Positions 1 through 8,267 are shown, counted from the stretch's first letter. The stretch is 64,000 nt of DNA from Lacihabitans soyangensis (GCF_024343775.1 NZ_RJUF01000177.1:1-64000); one strand, 5' to 3'. Numbers and translations are program-made. The notes: generated from the sequence alone by a model not told the origin.

Positions 1-1
1 A

Positions 2-172
2 GTAGTAGCTCAGATTACACATCTGCAAGATGAAGATTTAGACGACTTCATGGTTTTCTGTAAACCCACACAAGATTTTATACTCAACGCCACCGATTAT
101 GAGCTCACTTTTAAAATCCTTAAATGTCTAGGCGATTTCCGCAATACCCGAATTATCAGACGGTTGCGGTAG
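2..172 (+). CDS. 3' end of an unrecognised CDS cut by the window edge
   Basis: A frame opening at base 2 runs 56 codons to TAG at 170-172. The peptide ends in CLGDFRNTRIIRRLR and has the balanced composition of a real protein C terminus rather than of chance DNA. The start lies outside the window, so length and family cannot be judged. A gap of 49 bases separates it from the next gene. I do not recognise the family. Confidence 0.5.
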   Translation, partial: VVAQITHLQDEDLDDFMVFCKPTQDFILNATDYELTFKILKCLGDFRNTRIIRRLR

Positions 173-221
173 TGCTTTCTGAATTCTTTTTGCTAAATTT
201 ATGGTTTAAACACTATAAAAT

Positions 222-908
222 ATGAAATCAAAAATTTACACTGTAGCATTTATTATGCTCATTTCCTTTGTGTCTTATTCTCAAAGCTTTATGGAGGGTT
301 TTGACAGATTCTCTTCCAAGAAAATCGCCTACCTGACCTTGGCCGATGGTTCAAAAGTGGAGGGGGATATTGAAGATTTGGATAGAAAGAAAGGAAACAT
401 CTCCGAAATTACCATAAAAGTAGATGGAAAGAAAAAGACCTATAAGCCAGAACAAATAAAGGAAATGTATTTGCCAGCCTCGGGCTTGGATAAGTTCAGC
501 AAACAAATGGAAGTTGGCACCAACCTTTCAAAAGATCTGAATAACGACAGAATTACCGATGGTTATGGATTTTTTGAATATACACAAGTTGATATTAAAG
601 GAAAAGTACAGCCATTATTGATGCAGTTGGTAAATCCAGGATTTCATAACAAAGTGAGAGTTTATTTTAACCCTTTCGCAAGTGAAACCATGTCTGTAGG
701 AGTGGGACCAATGAAAGTGGGTGGATTGGATAAGTCTTATTTTGTAAAAGTTGGAGATAAGCCAGCTTACAAAATTACAAAGGGTGATTATGACGAACAA
801 TCAAAAGAACTGTTCAAAGGCTGTGCTGCGGCTATGGCGGCTCTTAAGAAAGATCCAGACTGGAACAAGTTTGAGAGAATCGTTTACGTGCATTTTGGGT
901 GCAAATAG
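222..908 (+). CDS. Exported hypothetical protein, 228 aa
   Basis: The first 21 residues form a signal peptide: Lys-rich start, hydrophobic core AFIMLISF, then SYSQ, a cleavage context typical of Bacteroidota. The mature part is mixed alpha/beta and lysine-rich, with a segment near residues 37-80 (LADGSKVEGDIEDL, then DGKKKTYKPEQIKEMYLP) that looks like a small beta-barrel or Sm-like fold. A Cys near the C terminus (GCK) is unpaired. I do not recognise the family. It is probably periplasmic or outer-membrane associated. It stands alone with 150 bases of AT-rich spacer before the next gene. Confidence 0.75.
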   Translation: MKSKIYTVAFIMLISFVSYSQSFMEGFDRFSSKKIAYLTLADGSKVEGDIEDLDRKKGNISEITIKVDGKKKTYKPEQIKEMYLPASGLDKFSKQMEVGTNLSKDLNNDRITDGYGFFEYTQVDIKGKVQPLLMQLVNPGFHNKVRVYFNPFASETMSVGVGPMKVGGLDKSYFVKVGDKPAYKITKGDYDEQSKELFKGCAAAMAALKKDPDWNKFERIVYVHFGCK

Positions 909-1060
909 ATTCTCAAATTTGGATGTTTTGGAAACCTTCAAATTTTGTATTTCAAAGTTCTTATTAATTTTTAGGACAAATTTGCCATTAGAAATAGACA
1001 CTTTTAAGGCAAAACTAAATGATACTAATTTACGTTTAGATTAAAACAAAATTTAAAATT

Positions 1061-1516
1061 ATGCGATACACTTTAAAAACATTATTAATTACCACTTTAT
1101 TTTATTTAACATCTTCTGTGCTTTTTGCCCAAAATGCCGATGCTGTTTTGGGTGTTTGGAAAAATGGTGAAGGCACTGGAATGGTGCAGATTTACAAGAA
1201 AGGCGAAAAATATTATGGAAAAATAGTTTGGTTAAAAGTTCCGAACGACGCTGATGGAAAACCAAGAACAGATGTAAATAATCCTGAGCCAAAGTTACAG
1301 TCAAGAACCTTAAAAGGTCTTGAAAACCTTAGGGATTTTGTGTACAAAGGTCAAAATAAATGGGAAGATGGTAGAGTCTATGACCCTAAAAATGGAAATG
1401 ACTACTCTTGTGAAATGAAACTCATTGATGATAATACTTTAGAGGTTCGAGGTTTTATAGGTGTTTCGCTTTTTGGCCGAACAGACGTTTGGAAAAGACA
1501 AGTGAAAAAAAGCTAG
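1061..1516 (+). CDS. DUF2147 family exported protein
   Basis: A signal peptide of about 24 residues (ending VLFAQ) is followed by a domain matching the DUF2147 family as I remember it: a VLGVWKNGEGTGMVQIYKKG opening, a KIVWLK strand, a DGRVYDPKNG turn and a final VRGFIGVSLFGRTDVWKR segment. Family members are about 130-150 residues, the same size as here, and fold as a small lipocalin-like beta barrel of unknown function in the periplasm. The gene ends 18 bases before a strong bidirectional terminator, so it appears to be monocistronic. Confidence 0.85.
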   Translation: MRYTLKTLLITTLFYLTSSVLFAQNADAVLGVWKNGEGTGMVQIYKKGEKYYGKIVWLKVPNDADGKPRTDVNNPEPKLQSRTLKGLENLRDFVYKGQNKWEDGRVYDPKNGNDYSCEMKLIDDNTLEVRGFIGVSLFGRTDVWKRQVKKS

Positions 1517-1533
1517 TCTCACATAAATATTCA

Positions 1534-1567
1534 TAAAAAAAGGGCAGATATTTTCTGCCCTTTTTTA
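1534..1567. terminator. Bidirectional intrinsic terminator
   Basis: The hairpin is AAAAGGGCAGA-TATT-TTCTGCCCTTTT, with an A-run on the left and a T-run on the right, so it can stop transcription from both the DUF2147 gene and the convergent gene that ends at 1565. The minus-strand stop codon lies inside the T-tract. Confidence 0.85.
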
Positions 1568-2602
1568 TGGACTTACAAAATTCAAACTCAAGTTGAAATA
1601 TAAAGGATTTCCGAGGGTGTTAGTGAAGGTTGGAATTTCGTTTTTTACAGGATTTTGGGTCAAAAATCCGTCATATCTCCAGTTGTATCTCCAACCCGCT
1701 TGAGCTGCTAACCAAATAAAACCCTTAATTTGTCTTTCGAACGATATCCTAGGTTTCATTTCACCTCTTCTAAGATAGGTTTCTTTGTTGTTTATCTGTC
1801 CAACATAATATGTGTTTCCTTCTATTTCATAGCCCAGCATAATAAACGAACTTGGGCTGAAGTTTCTTCTTAAGTTGGCTTTTGCAGGTAAAACAGCTTC
1901 TACTCCCCAGTTTTTATTGAAGGTTTTGTTATACAGTATCGCCGGAACATGAATAACTTGTCCAGCTCGGTAAGTGCGGCTTACACCCAGTCCCCACATC
2001 AGATTATCGTCTTTTTTCCATCCATAAATGGCCACTCCACTATAGGTTAATCCCTTAGAGTTTAATTCACTAATATTTTTATAATTACCATTTAAGTCTG
2101 CACTTGCTTGCACAATTAGAAAATTCTTATTGTTGAAAGGCTTAAATATAGTGGTGTTTATGCCTGTGCTATTGAGGGTTTCTGTATTTTTAAAAAAATT
2201 AGAACGTTCTGGGTTTTCATATCTAATGCCTGTATTCCAGTACGTCAAGCCAAGGCTGACAATAACGTTAGACCGTGAAATTACTGGAGTATTAAAGGCT
2301 GCTCTCAGACCTGAAAATCTATTCACGTGGGTCTCAACCATGCGTTGGTTTGGGTTAGCTGAGGAACTTAGGTGTGTACCATTTGACTCAATATGGAATG
2401 GCAGCACTTGCTCATAACCTATCGAAACAAATCTTGTTGGTGACAAATAGTTCACTTTTTGTGTGCAGTAGGTTTTTATTACTTTTTCATCTGCATTGCC
2501 GAAATCATCAAAGTTAAAATCTTCCGTTTTGGTACTGTCTGTTTGTGCAAAGGATGAAAGCGAAATCGATGTAAAAAAAAAGAGCCCAATAATTTTATTC
2601 AT
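1565..2602 (-). CDS. Exported hypothetical, probable outer-membrane beta-barrel
   Basis: 345 residues with a signal peptide (FFFTSISLSSFAQ) and then an acidic stretch TEDFNFDDFGN. The rest is rich in alternating aromatic/polar strands with Asn/Tyr turns (YWNTGIRYENPERSNFFKN, GWRYNWRYDGF) and ends in a beta strand, PLYFNLSLNFVSP. This pattern fits an outer-membrane barrel of the kind often annotated only as hypothetical in Cytophagales. No partner gene is linked. I do not recognise a named family. Localisation is an inference from composition. Confidence 0.7.
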   Translation of the reverse strand: MNKIIGLFFFTSISLSSFAQTDSTKTEDFNFDDFGNADEKVIKTYCTQKVNYLSPTRFVSIGYEQVLPFHIESNGTHLSSSANPNQRMVETHVNRFSGLRAAFNTPVISRSNVIVSLGLTYWNTGIRYENPERSNFFKNTETLNSTGINTTIFKPFNNKNFLIVQASADLNGNYKNISELNSKGLTYSGVAIYGWKKDDNLMWGLGVSRTYRAGQVIHVPAILYNKTFNKNWGVEAVLPAKANLRRNFSPSSFIMLGYEIEGNTYYVGQINNKETYLRRGEMKPRISFERQIKGFIWLAAQAGWRYNWRYDGFLTQNPVKNEIPTFTNTLGNPLYFNLSLNFVSP

Positions 2603-2733
2603 TTCTATATGTTTTGGTTAGTATTTGTTGAAACACACTAAATTAATAGTTGTTTTCATTTTATTTTAAAATTCTGCTACGAAAAATGAATTTTTATATG
2701 TAATCGATGCAATTTTTGTTGTAATTCGGCAAT

Positions 2734-2769
2734 CAAAAAAATGACCCCACAAAAAAATTTGCGGGGTCT
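2734..2769 (-). terminator. Terminator of the rplM-rpsI-rpsB-tsf operon
   Basis: Read on the minus strand: GACCCCGC, loop of As and Ts, GTGGGGTC, followed by ATTTTTTTG. It lies about 40 bases after the tsf stop codon and closes the ribosomal protein operon. Confidence 0.85.
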
Positions 2770-2806
2770 ACCATAAAATATAAGCTATCAGCCAAAAGCT
2801 AAAATA

Positions 2807-3640
2807 TTATCCAATTTGAATTCTTTTGAAAGAAGAGATAGTCAATCCTTTCACAGTTTTTTCAAGCAACTGAGCGATAGTTACCGAACCGTCTTTCACG
2901 AATTCTTGGTTAAGCAAAGTTTGTTCTTTGTAGAATTTGTTCAATTTACCCAAAGCAATTTTCTCCAACATAGCCTCAGGCTTGCCTTCAGCACGAGCTT
3001 GCTCTTTACCGATTTCGATTTCTTTCTCTACGATAGTTGGGTCAACACTGTCTTTGTCTAAACCTACTGGCTTCATAGCTACAATTTGCATCGCTACGTC
3101 TCTTCCAAGTTCGGTTACGTCAGTGCCTCCTGTGTTTTCGAAAGAAACTACACCAGCAGCCTTTTTATTGCTATGGATATAAGCCACTACTTGCTCACCT
3201 TCTACGTGGTTGTAAGCTGCTACAACTATTTTCTCACCAATTTTACCGATCAACTCAGTGATATTCTCTTGAACTGATTGTCCGTTTTCAAGAGAAAGAC
3301 CCAACAATGTTTCAGCGTCTTTAGCATGGTGTTTTACACCAGCTTGAAGAATCGCATTCGCAAGGTTTTTGAAGTCCTCAACGTTAGATACTGGCTCAGT
3401 TTCACAAGCTAAAGCCAATACTTTTGCACTTTTTCCGCTATCGCTAACATCTACCAATACAACACCTTCTGAAGTCTCGTTGTCAGCACGTTTTGCTGCT
3501 ACTTTTTGTCCTGCTTTACGCAATACTTCCACGGCTTTGTCAAAATCTCCCTCTGCTTCTGTAAGGGCTTTTTTGCAATCCATCATTCCGGCTCCTGTTA
3601 ATTGACGTAGTTTGTTTACGTCAGCTGCAGTAATATTCAT
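2807..3640 (-). CDS. tsf: Translation elongation factor Ts
   Basis: 277 residues. The N-terminal UBA-like domain carries the hallmark VNKLRQLTGAGMMDCKKAL followed by AVEVLRKAGQK, and the core holds the signature region around TEPVSNVEDFKNLA (usually TDFVARN in proteobacteria). EF-Ts recycles EF-Tu by expelling GDP. The length matches the usual 270-300. It is the last gene of rplM-rpsI-rpsB-tsf, 105 bases after rpsB, with a hairpin in that spacer and a terminator behind. rpsB-tsf linkage is near universal in bacteria. Confidence 0.97.
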   Translation of the reverse strand: MNITAADVNKLRQLTGAGMMDCKKALTEAEGDFDKAVEVLRKAGQKVAAKRADNETSEGVVLVDVSDSGKSAKVLALACETEPVSNVEDFKNLANAILQAGVKHHAKDAETLLGLSLENGQSVQENITELIGKIGEKIVVAAYNHVEGEQVVAYIHSNKKAAGVVSFENTGGTDVTELGRDVAMQIVAMKPVGLDKDSVDPTIVEKEIEIGKEQARAEGKPEAMLEKIALGKLNKFYKEQTLLNQEFVKDGSVTIAQLLEKTVKGLTISSFKRIQIG

Positions 3641-3691
3641 TTTATATTATTTTTATGTAAATAAATTTTTTAGTCTTTTTTTAAAACGAAC

Positions 3692-3714
3692 AGCCCAAAG
3701 CTATGCTTCGGGCT
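3692..3714 (-). promoter_or_regulatory. Stem-loop in the rpsB-tsf spacer
   Basis: On the minus strand AGCCCGAAGC-ATA-GCTTTGGGCT forms a 10-bp stem (one G-T pair). The T-run expected of a full terminator is weak: GTTCGTTTTAAAAAAAG follows. It could be an attenuator that lowers tsf relative to rpsB, or an RNA processing site. Confidence 0.6.
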
Positions 3715-3745
3715 ATTCTATTATCTTATCGAAGCGATCCGTATA

Positions 3746-4654
3746 TTATGCCTCTGGCTCTTCGCTTGGTGCAGCAGCTTCCACTTCTGGAGTGGCCTCT
3801 GCTTCAACTACTGGAGCTGCTTCTTCAGCAACCTCAGCTGTTTTTACTCTTTTTCTTTTGCCCTCAGCAGCCTCGTCATCTCCTCTTGAAACTACTTCTC
3901 TAGCTGTATCAACTGCTCTTTTAGCATCTTCTTCTTCTTGCAAAGCAGCAGATTCTTTGTCAGTTTTTCTCTCAAGGATACCTTCTTCTATGGCTTTACC
4001 AATAGCAAGGGTAATCAATGAAATAGATTTGTATGCATCGTCATTAGAAGGGATAGCGAAATCTACAATCTCTGGGTTTGAGTTAGTATCACACATGGCT
4101 ACTACTGGAATACCCAATCTCTTGGCTTCAGCTATAGCAAGGTGTTCTCTTTTGATATCAACAACAAACAAAGCAGCTGGAAGTCTTGAAAGGTCAGCAA
4201 CGCCACCCAACAATTTCTCCAATTTAGCCTGCTCACGACCCAACATCAATTTCTCTCTTTTAGCTATGTTGCTAGCAGTAGTTTCGTCAGAAAGCATTTT
4301 GTCGATGTTGGTCATTTTCTTCAACGACTTTTTGATTGTCGAGAAGTTAGTCAACATACCACCTAACCATCTTTCAGTAACGAAAGGCATTTTTAGGCGT
4401 TTTGCTTCTTCAGAAACGATTTCTTGAGCTTGTTTTTTTGTAGCAACAAACATGATTTTACGACCTGAACGAACTACGCTTTTTACAAAAGCTTGAGCAG
4501 CTGCAAGGTTTTCAAGAGAGTGATTCAAATCGATGATGTGAATCCCGTTTTTTTCCATAAAAATATATGGAGCCATTCTTGGATCCCACTTACGAGTAAG
4601 GTGACCAAAATGTACGCCTGCATCTAACAGGTCTTTGTATTGAATTTGTGCCAT
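3746..4654 (-). CDS. rpsB: 30S ribosomal protein S2 with long acidic C-terminal tail
   Basis: 302 residues. The conserved S2 core is complete: LLDAGVHFGHLTRKWDPRM at the N terminus, IIDLNHSLENL, VATKKQAQEIV, RWLGGMLTNFSTIKKSL, LFVVDIKREHLAIAEA, GIPVVAMCDTNSNP and the final IPSNDDAYKSISL. The core ends near residue 230, where E. coli S2 also stops. About 70 further residues are rich in Ala, Glu and Lys and probably disordered. The gene is third in the rplM operon. A hairpin in its 5' spacer (4698-4725) is a candidate control site. Confidence 0.97.
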   Translation of the reverse strand: MAQIQYKDLLDAGVHFGHLTRKWDPRMAPYIFMEKNGIHIIDLNHSLENLAAAQAFVKSVVRSGRKIMFVATKKQAQEIVSEEAKRLKMPFVTERWLGGMLTNFSTIKKSLKKMTNIDKMLSDETTASNIAKREKLMLGREQAKLEKLLGGVADLSRLPAALFVVDIKREHLAIAEAKRLGIPVVAMCDTNSNPEIVDFAIPSNDDAYKSISLITLAIGKAIEEGILERKTDKESAALQEEEDAKRAVDTAREVVSRGDDEAAEGKRKRVKTAEVAEEAAPVVEAEATPEVEAAAPSEEPEA

Positions 4655-4697
4655 TTCTTTTGTTTAAAAATGTTTTGAAAAAAATTGAATTTGCAGC

Positions 4698-4725
4698 ACA
4701 GTACATCGGGCACGATAAGCACTGT
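4698..4725 (-). promoter_or_regulatory. Nested hairpin upstream of rpsB
   Basis: Minus-strand RNA can fold as ACAGT...ACTGT with an inner ATCG-TGCC-CGAT stem. It lies 44 bases before the rpsB start, where S2 autoregulatory leaders occur in other phyla. Folding was judged by eye, and no match to a known leader class is claimed. Confidence 0.35.
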
Positions 4726-4754
4726 CTGGACCAGTTTATTTTTGATTAATCCGA

Positions 4755-4825
4755 TTTTAGATTTACGATTAAGTAAAAGTCAAATAGACCAATCTGCAAT
4801 CGTAAATCCAAAAAATCGTAAATCG
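4755..4825. repeat. Short ATCGTAAATC-type intergenic repeats
   Basis: The rpsI-rpsB spacer contains ATTTACGATT followed by AATCGTAAATC and ATCGTAAATCGATT, that is, one inverted and two direct copies of a 10-base unit. Spacers filled with such units are common in this phylum as low-complexity intergenic DNA. Confidence 0.55.
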
Positions 4826-4826
4826 A

Positions 4827-5213
4827 TTAACGTTTCGAGAACTGGAATCTCTTACGAGCTTTACGACGTCCGTATTTCTTACGCTCAACCATACGTGAGT
4901 CTCTTGTAAGGAATCCTTCTTTCTTAAGCGGAGGTCTGTTCTCAGTGTCGGCTTCGCACAATGCACGAGCAATAGCCATTCTGATAGCTTCTGCTTGTCC
5001 GGCGATACCACCACCTCTTACGTTAACTTTAAGATCATATTTTCCCGTAGCGTTAACTACACCAAAAGGTTGGTTCAAAATAATTTGAAGAACCTCTGTT
5101 GGGAAATAATTTGCCATCTCACGACCATTGATGGTCACGTCGCCTTTACCAGGCTTCATATAGATACGGGCAACTGCTGTTTTTCTTCTACCAACGGTAT
5201 TGATTACCTGCAT
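4827..5213 (-). CDS. rpsI: 30S ribosomal protein S9
   Basis: 128 residues with the full S9 pattern: VGRRKTAVARIYMKPGKGDVTING near the N terminus, VRGGGIAGQAEAIRMAIARAL in the middle, LTRDSRMVERKKYGRRKARKR and the invariant C terminus QFSKR, which reaches into the ribosomal P site. It lies 25 bases after rplM, the standard L13-S9 pairing, and is cotranscribed with it. Confidence 0.98.
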   Translation of the reverse strand: MQVINTVGRRKTAVARIYMKPGKGDVTINGREMANYFPTEVLQIILNQPFGVVNATGKYDLKVNVRGGGIAGQAEAIRMAIARALCEADTENRPPLKKEGFLTRDSRMVERKKYGRRKARKRFQFSKR

Positions 5214-5238
5214 TTTATTTTAAGTTTTTTCGTTCTTA

Positions 5239-5685
5239 TTAATTGATTTCGATAGTGGTTGGTTGCTGTGCTTGATGCGGATGCTCGGCTCCTTCGTATA
5301 CATAAAGATTTGTATACAATTTGCTTCCCAAACGATTCTTAGGCAACATACCTTTTATAGCCATTTCTACTACTTTTCTACCATCCTTAGCCATAAGCTC
5401 TCTTGGGGTAGCGAAACGTTGACCACCTGGGTGACCAGTATGACGGGTATAAACTTTATCCGTCATTTTTTTACCTGTCAAACGAACTTTCTCTGCATTA
5501 ATCACAATCACGTTGTCTCCACATTCAACATGAGGTGTAAACGAAGGCTTGTTTTTGCCTCTTAAAATATTTACAATCTGACTAGAAAGACGACCCAATA
5601 TTTGATTGCTGGCGTCTATCACAACCCATTTTTTTTCTACTGTTTGGCGATTAGCCGATACAGTTCTATAACTTAATTGATCCAC
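5239..5685 (-). CDS. rplM: 50S ribosomal protein L13
   Basis: 148 residues. Diagnostic segments are KKWVVIDASNQILGRLSSQIVNILRGKNK, a GDNVIVINAEKVRLTGKKMTDKVY strand, HTGHPGG and the C-terminal MAIKGMLPKNRLGSKLYTNLYVYEGAEHPHQAQ. It is the first gene of the operon. The strong promoter at 5893-5923 places about 200 nt of untranslated leader before it. Confidence 0.98.
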   Translation of the reverse strand: MDQLSYRTVSANRQTVEKKWVVIDASNQILGRLSSQIVNILRGKNKPSFTPHVECGDNVIVINAEKVRLTGKKMTDKVYTRHTGHPGGQRFATPRELMAKDGRKVVEMAIKGMLPKNRLGSKLYTNLYVYEGAEHPHQAQQPTTIEIN

Positions 5686-5886
5686 GAGTACTAATTTTTA
5701 ACGTTAATTAATCAATTTATGAATTCAAAAAGAGGACCTTACCCAATCAGTTTGCTCTGTTTCAATTCAAATCTTTTCTAATTATAAGATGCTAATTTTA
5801 AGCACATAAAGCAGGTCGGAACTCCTACTTTTCATATAATTTGCTGGGCCTTATGAGAGCGGGCAGCACCCACAAGGCGGTATTTG
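5686..5886 (-). promoter_or_regulatory. Long 5' leader of the rplM operon
   Basis: From the predicted transcript start near 5886 to the rplM start there is about 200 nt with no ORF. The first third is GC-rich and can form stems (GGGTGCTGCCCGC; GGCCCAGC region 5846-5880), unlike the AT-rich spacers around it. This is consistent with an L13- or S9-responsive leader but could be only a long UTR. Confidence 0.4.
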
Positions 5887-5892
5887 GGGCTG

Positions 5893-5923
5893 CAAAGTTA
5901 TGAAAAAATATTTACGAACCAAA
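5893..5923 (-). promoter_or_regulatory. Bacteroidota promoter of the rplM operon
   Basis: Minus strand TTTG (5923-5920), 19-base spacer, TAACTTTG (5900-5893). This is an exact match to the phylum consensus TTTG-N19-21-TAnnTTTG used by the primary sigma factor SigABfr. Confidence 0.8.
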
Positions 5924-6042
5924 ATTTGTTACTGATTTAGTGGAGATTATGACTTTTTTTGATAAAATATTCAAGTCTAGGGAATTGATTTTAGTTCAAG
6001 AAGTATTTTGAACGTTTTGAATTTTACAAATATCTTTTTTAA

Positions 6043-6231
6043 ATGTCGCCCTGCTTGGGCTTTAATTTGGAAGTTAGGTTTTCATTTTTACCAATATGCC
6101 GCCTCGATGAGGCTTAAATCCATCTCACAAAATTTTAAAAATGAAAAACCATAAAGTTAAAGCCCAGAGGGCTGATATTTTGGTAAAACAAAATTACAGC
6201 TAGATATCCAAAAGCCCCATCGGGGTGACAT
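6043..6231. repeat. REP-like palindromic repeats, two facing pairs
   Basis: Four short palindromic units lie in about 190 bases. GTCGCCC...GGGCTT at about 6045-6062 and GCCGCCTCGATGAGGCTT at about 6098-6115 are in one orientation. AAAGCCCAGAGGGCTGATA at about 6160-6178 and AAAGCCCCATCGGGGTGACA at about 6211-6230 are in the other. Shared flanks are TTTACCAATAT and its inverse ATATTTTGGTAAA. The layout resembles REP/BIME elements. No coding sequence lies in the block. Confidence 0.65.
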
Positions 6232-6332
6232 TATTTTCCTACAATTATTATCGAAATTTTGAGGAAAATAAAAGTCAATTTGAAATGGCAATGACTGTTT
6301 GGAGGCAATCTTTTTAATCAATAAAAATACCA

Positions 6333-6907
6333 TTAACACTTTACACAAATAAGAATCCCCGTAGCCCATTGCAATTTGGTTAATTTCAGGTCAGTTCTTC
6401 TCTCCTAATAGTTTTCTAAATGCAGGGCCTTTTCGCGTGTCCTTCCGGCCAATTCTCCTGCGGAAGCATGTCGTCAATAATATATAAGCCACCGATGTTT
6501 AGCATTTCTAAAACTTCATCGAGCATCAGGTATTTTCCATGCCAAGTATCTGCAAAAATATAATCGAATTTTTGACCTAAGTTTTGGTTTACTCTAGCTT
6601 CCCCATCTACACATTCTAGGCTTAGGCGTGTATCGCTTGCAAGGAGTTTTTGAGCTATCTCTAGAAGTTTTGAATTATAGTCAATAGAAATCAGGCTGGA
6701 GTTTTTGTCCATCCCATCCTAAATCCAAGCAGTAGATAGGCCCGTTCCTGTACCGAGCTCTAGATATTTACCATTTGGTTTTGACGCTGCCAATGTTTTT
6801 AATAATGAACAAGTAAGTATGTCCGAAGGCATCGTAAAGCCCATATCCTTTGTGGCTGCATCTATGGTATAGTAAGCCACTGGAATATTCTGTATGTCAG
6901 ATTCCAT
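6333..6907 (-). pseudogene. Decayed O-methyltransferase (class I SAM-dependent)
   Basis: The reading frame starts at ATG 6907 and carries the SAM-binding motif YLELGTGTGLSTAWI. It then hits an in-frame TAG at 6721-6719 and resumes in the same frame with DGMDKNSSLISIDYN, FDYIFADTWHGKY and GGLYIIDDMLPQENWPEGHA. After GHA (about 6438) the frame shifts. The next frame reads EKALHLENY, a stop, and then RTDLKLTKLQWATGILI up to TAA at 6335-6333. That is the expected C-terminal strand of the family, and the summed length of about 191 codons is the usual size. The gene therefore has at least three lesions: one nonsense codon, one frameshift and one further stop. The nonsense site probably was Leu (TTG to TAG). 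Confidence 0.8.
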
Positions 6908-6940
6908 TATTTTTCTGAAGAAATGTGATAGGAGTTTTTT

Positions 6941-8101
6941 CTAAACCTCAGCCTCAGTAAGTTGTTTCATCAAAACCACCAAGTCTTTGTCATTTACTTC
7001 CTTGATTTTGTCGGCGAGCTCAAGAAACTGATCGTAGGTTTCGTCGATTTTGTCTTTGCCTACATTAAATCCTAGCAATGAAAGACGGTGTTTCAGTGCA
7101 TGTCGGCCACTACGGGCTGTCAAAACAATGTCAGATTTATTAATGCCCACTTCTTGCGGGGTCATTATCTCGTAGTTTTGTGAGTGCTTCAAGAAACCAT
7201 CTTGGTGTATGCCTGATGAATGTGCAAATGCATTTCGACCGACTATGGCCTTGTTGGCCTGTACAGGCATACGCATGGTTTTGGATACCAATTGGCTCAG
7301 CGGATAGAGCATCTCGGTATTTATATCTGTATGTAAACCCAAGTCTTTGTGAACCTTTAGGGTCATTACTACTTCTTCCAAAGACGTATTTCCAGCTCTT
7401 TCGCCTATACCGTTTATAGTTACTTCTACTTGCCTAGCTCCCGCTCTTATACCTGCTATGGTATTGGCAGTAGCCATACCTAGGTCGTTGTGGCAGTGCA
7501 TAGAAAGTATGGCTTTGTCGACATTTGGCACGTTGTTCATTAAATAATCCACTCTGTCGTACATTTGGTGAGGCAACAAATAACCAGTAGTATCCGGAAG
7601 GTTCACAACGGTAGCTCCAGCTTTTATAACAGCTTCGGTCAATCTGGCTAAAAACTCCAAATCTGCCCTTCCTGCATCTTCAGCATAAAATTCTACGTCT
7701 TCTACAAAGCTCTTAGCATATTTTACTGCATCTACGCCTCTTTGTAGAATTTCGTCACGATTGCTATTAAACTTATGTAATATATGTATGTCTGAGGCAC
7801 CTATTCCTGTATGAATTCTTGGTTTACGAGCGGGTTTAAGTGCCTCCGCAGCCACTTCAATGTCTTTTTTAACCGAACGGGTCAGTCCACAAACGGTTGC
7901 ATTTTGTACGACTCTAGCTATGCCCTCAACAGACTTAAAGTCACCAGGGCTGGAGATTGGAAATCCCGCTTCGATAATATCCACTCCAAGTTTGTCGAGT
8001 TCTTGAGCTATCATTAGCTTCTCGTCAAGGTTTAGCTGGCAACCCGGAACTTGTTCGCCATCGCGTAGTGTGGTATCGAAAACATAGATTTTCTCGCTCA
8101 T
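6941..8101 (-). CDS. leuA: 2-isopropylmalate synthase, short form
   Basis: 386 residues of DRE-TIM metallolyase: the metal/substrate motif [12 protein letters not shown] at residues 9-20, [22 protein letters not shown] and [15 protein letters not shown]. It condenses acetyl-CoA with 2-oxoisovalerate, the first step of leucine synthesis. The usual C-terminal LeuA regulatory domain (about 120 residues, leucine feedback) is absent; only a short helical tail follows the barrel. leuBCD are not adjacent. Homocitrate or citramalate synthase is possible, since these share the barrel, but GERAGN plus the overall pattern favours LeuA. A TAATTTTG -7 box lies at 8144-8151 on the minus strand. Confidence 0.85.
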   Translation of the reverse strand: MSEKIYVFDTTLRDGEQVPGCQLNLDEKLMIAQELDKLGVDIIEAGFPISSPGDFKSVEGIARVVQNATVCGLTRSVKKDIEVAAEALKPARKPRIHTGIGASDIHILHKFNSNRDEILQRGVDAVKYAKSFVEDVEFYAEDAGRADLEFLARLTEAVIKAGATVVNLPDTTGYLLPHQMYDRVDYLMNNVPNVDKAILSMHCHNDLGMATANTIAGIRAGARQVEVTINGIGERAGNTSLEEVVMTLKVHKDLGLHTDINTEMLYPLSQLVSKTMRMPVQANKAIVGRNAFAHSSGIHQDGFLKHSQNYEIMTPQEVGINKSDIVLTARSGRHALKHRLSLLGFNVGKDKIDETYDQFLELADKIKEVNDKDLVVLMKQLTEAEV

Positions 8102-8267
8102 AGTTTTATCTTAAAATGTTTGGTACTCGTTCATAATGGAATACAAAATTAATTAAAATAGACATGCAGATATATTTTGTAGGGCCGTTATGGACAAAAT
8201 AGGAATAATATGCTATTCAAATCAGAACAAACTGAAATTTTATTCTGTAAGTGTAAACTAATATTTT

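Noticed and set aside
3612-4427. A 271-codon plus-strand ORF opposite rpsB
   Set aside because: It is the antisense shadow of rpsB (Ser/Ala-rich from the antisense of its coding triplets) and has no independent signals.
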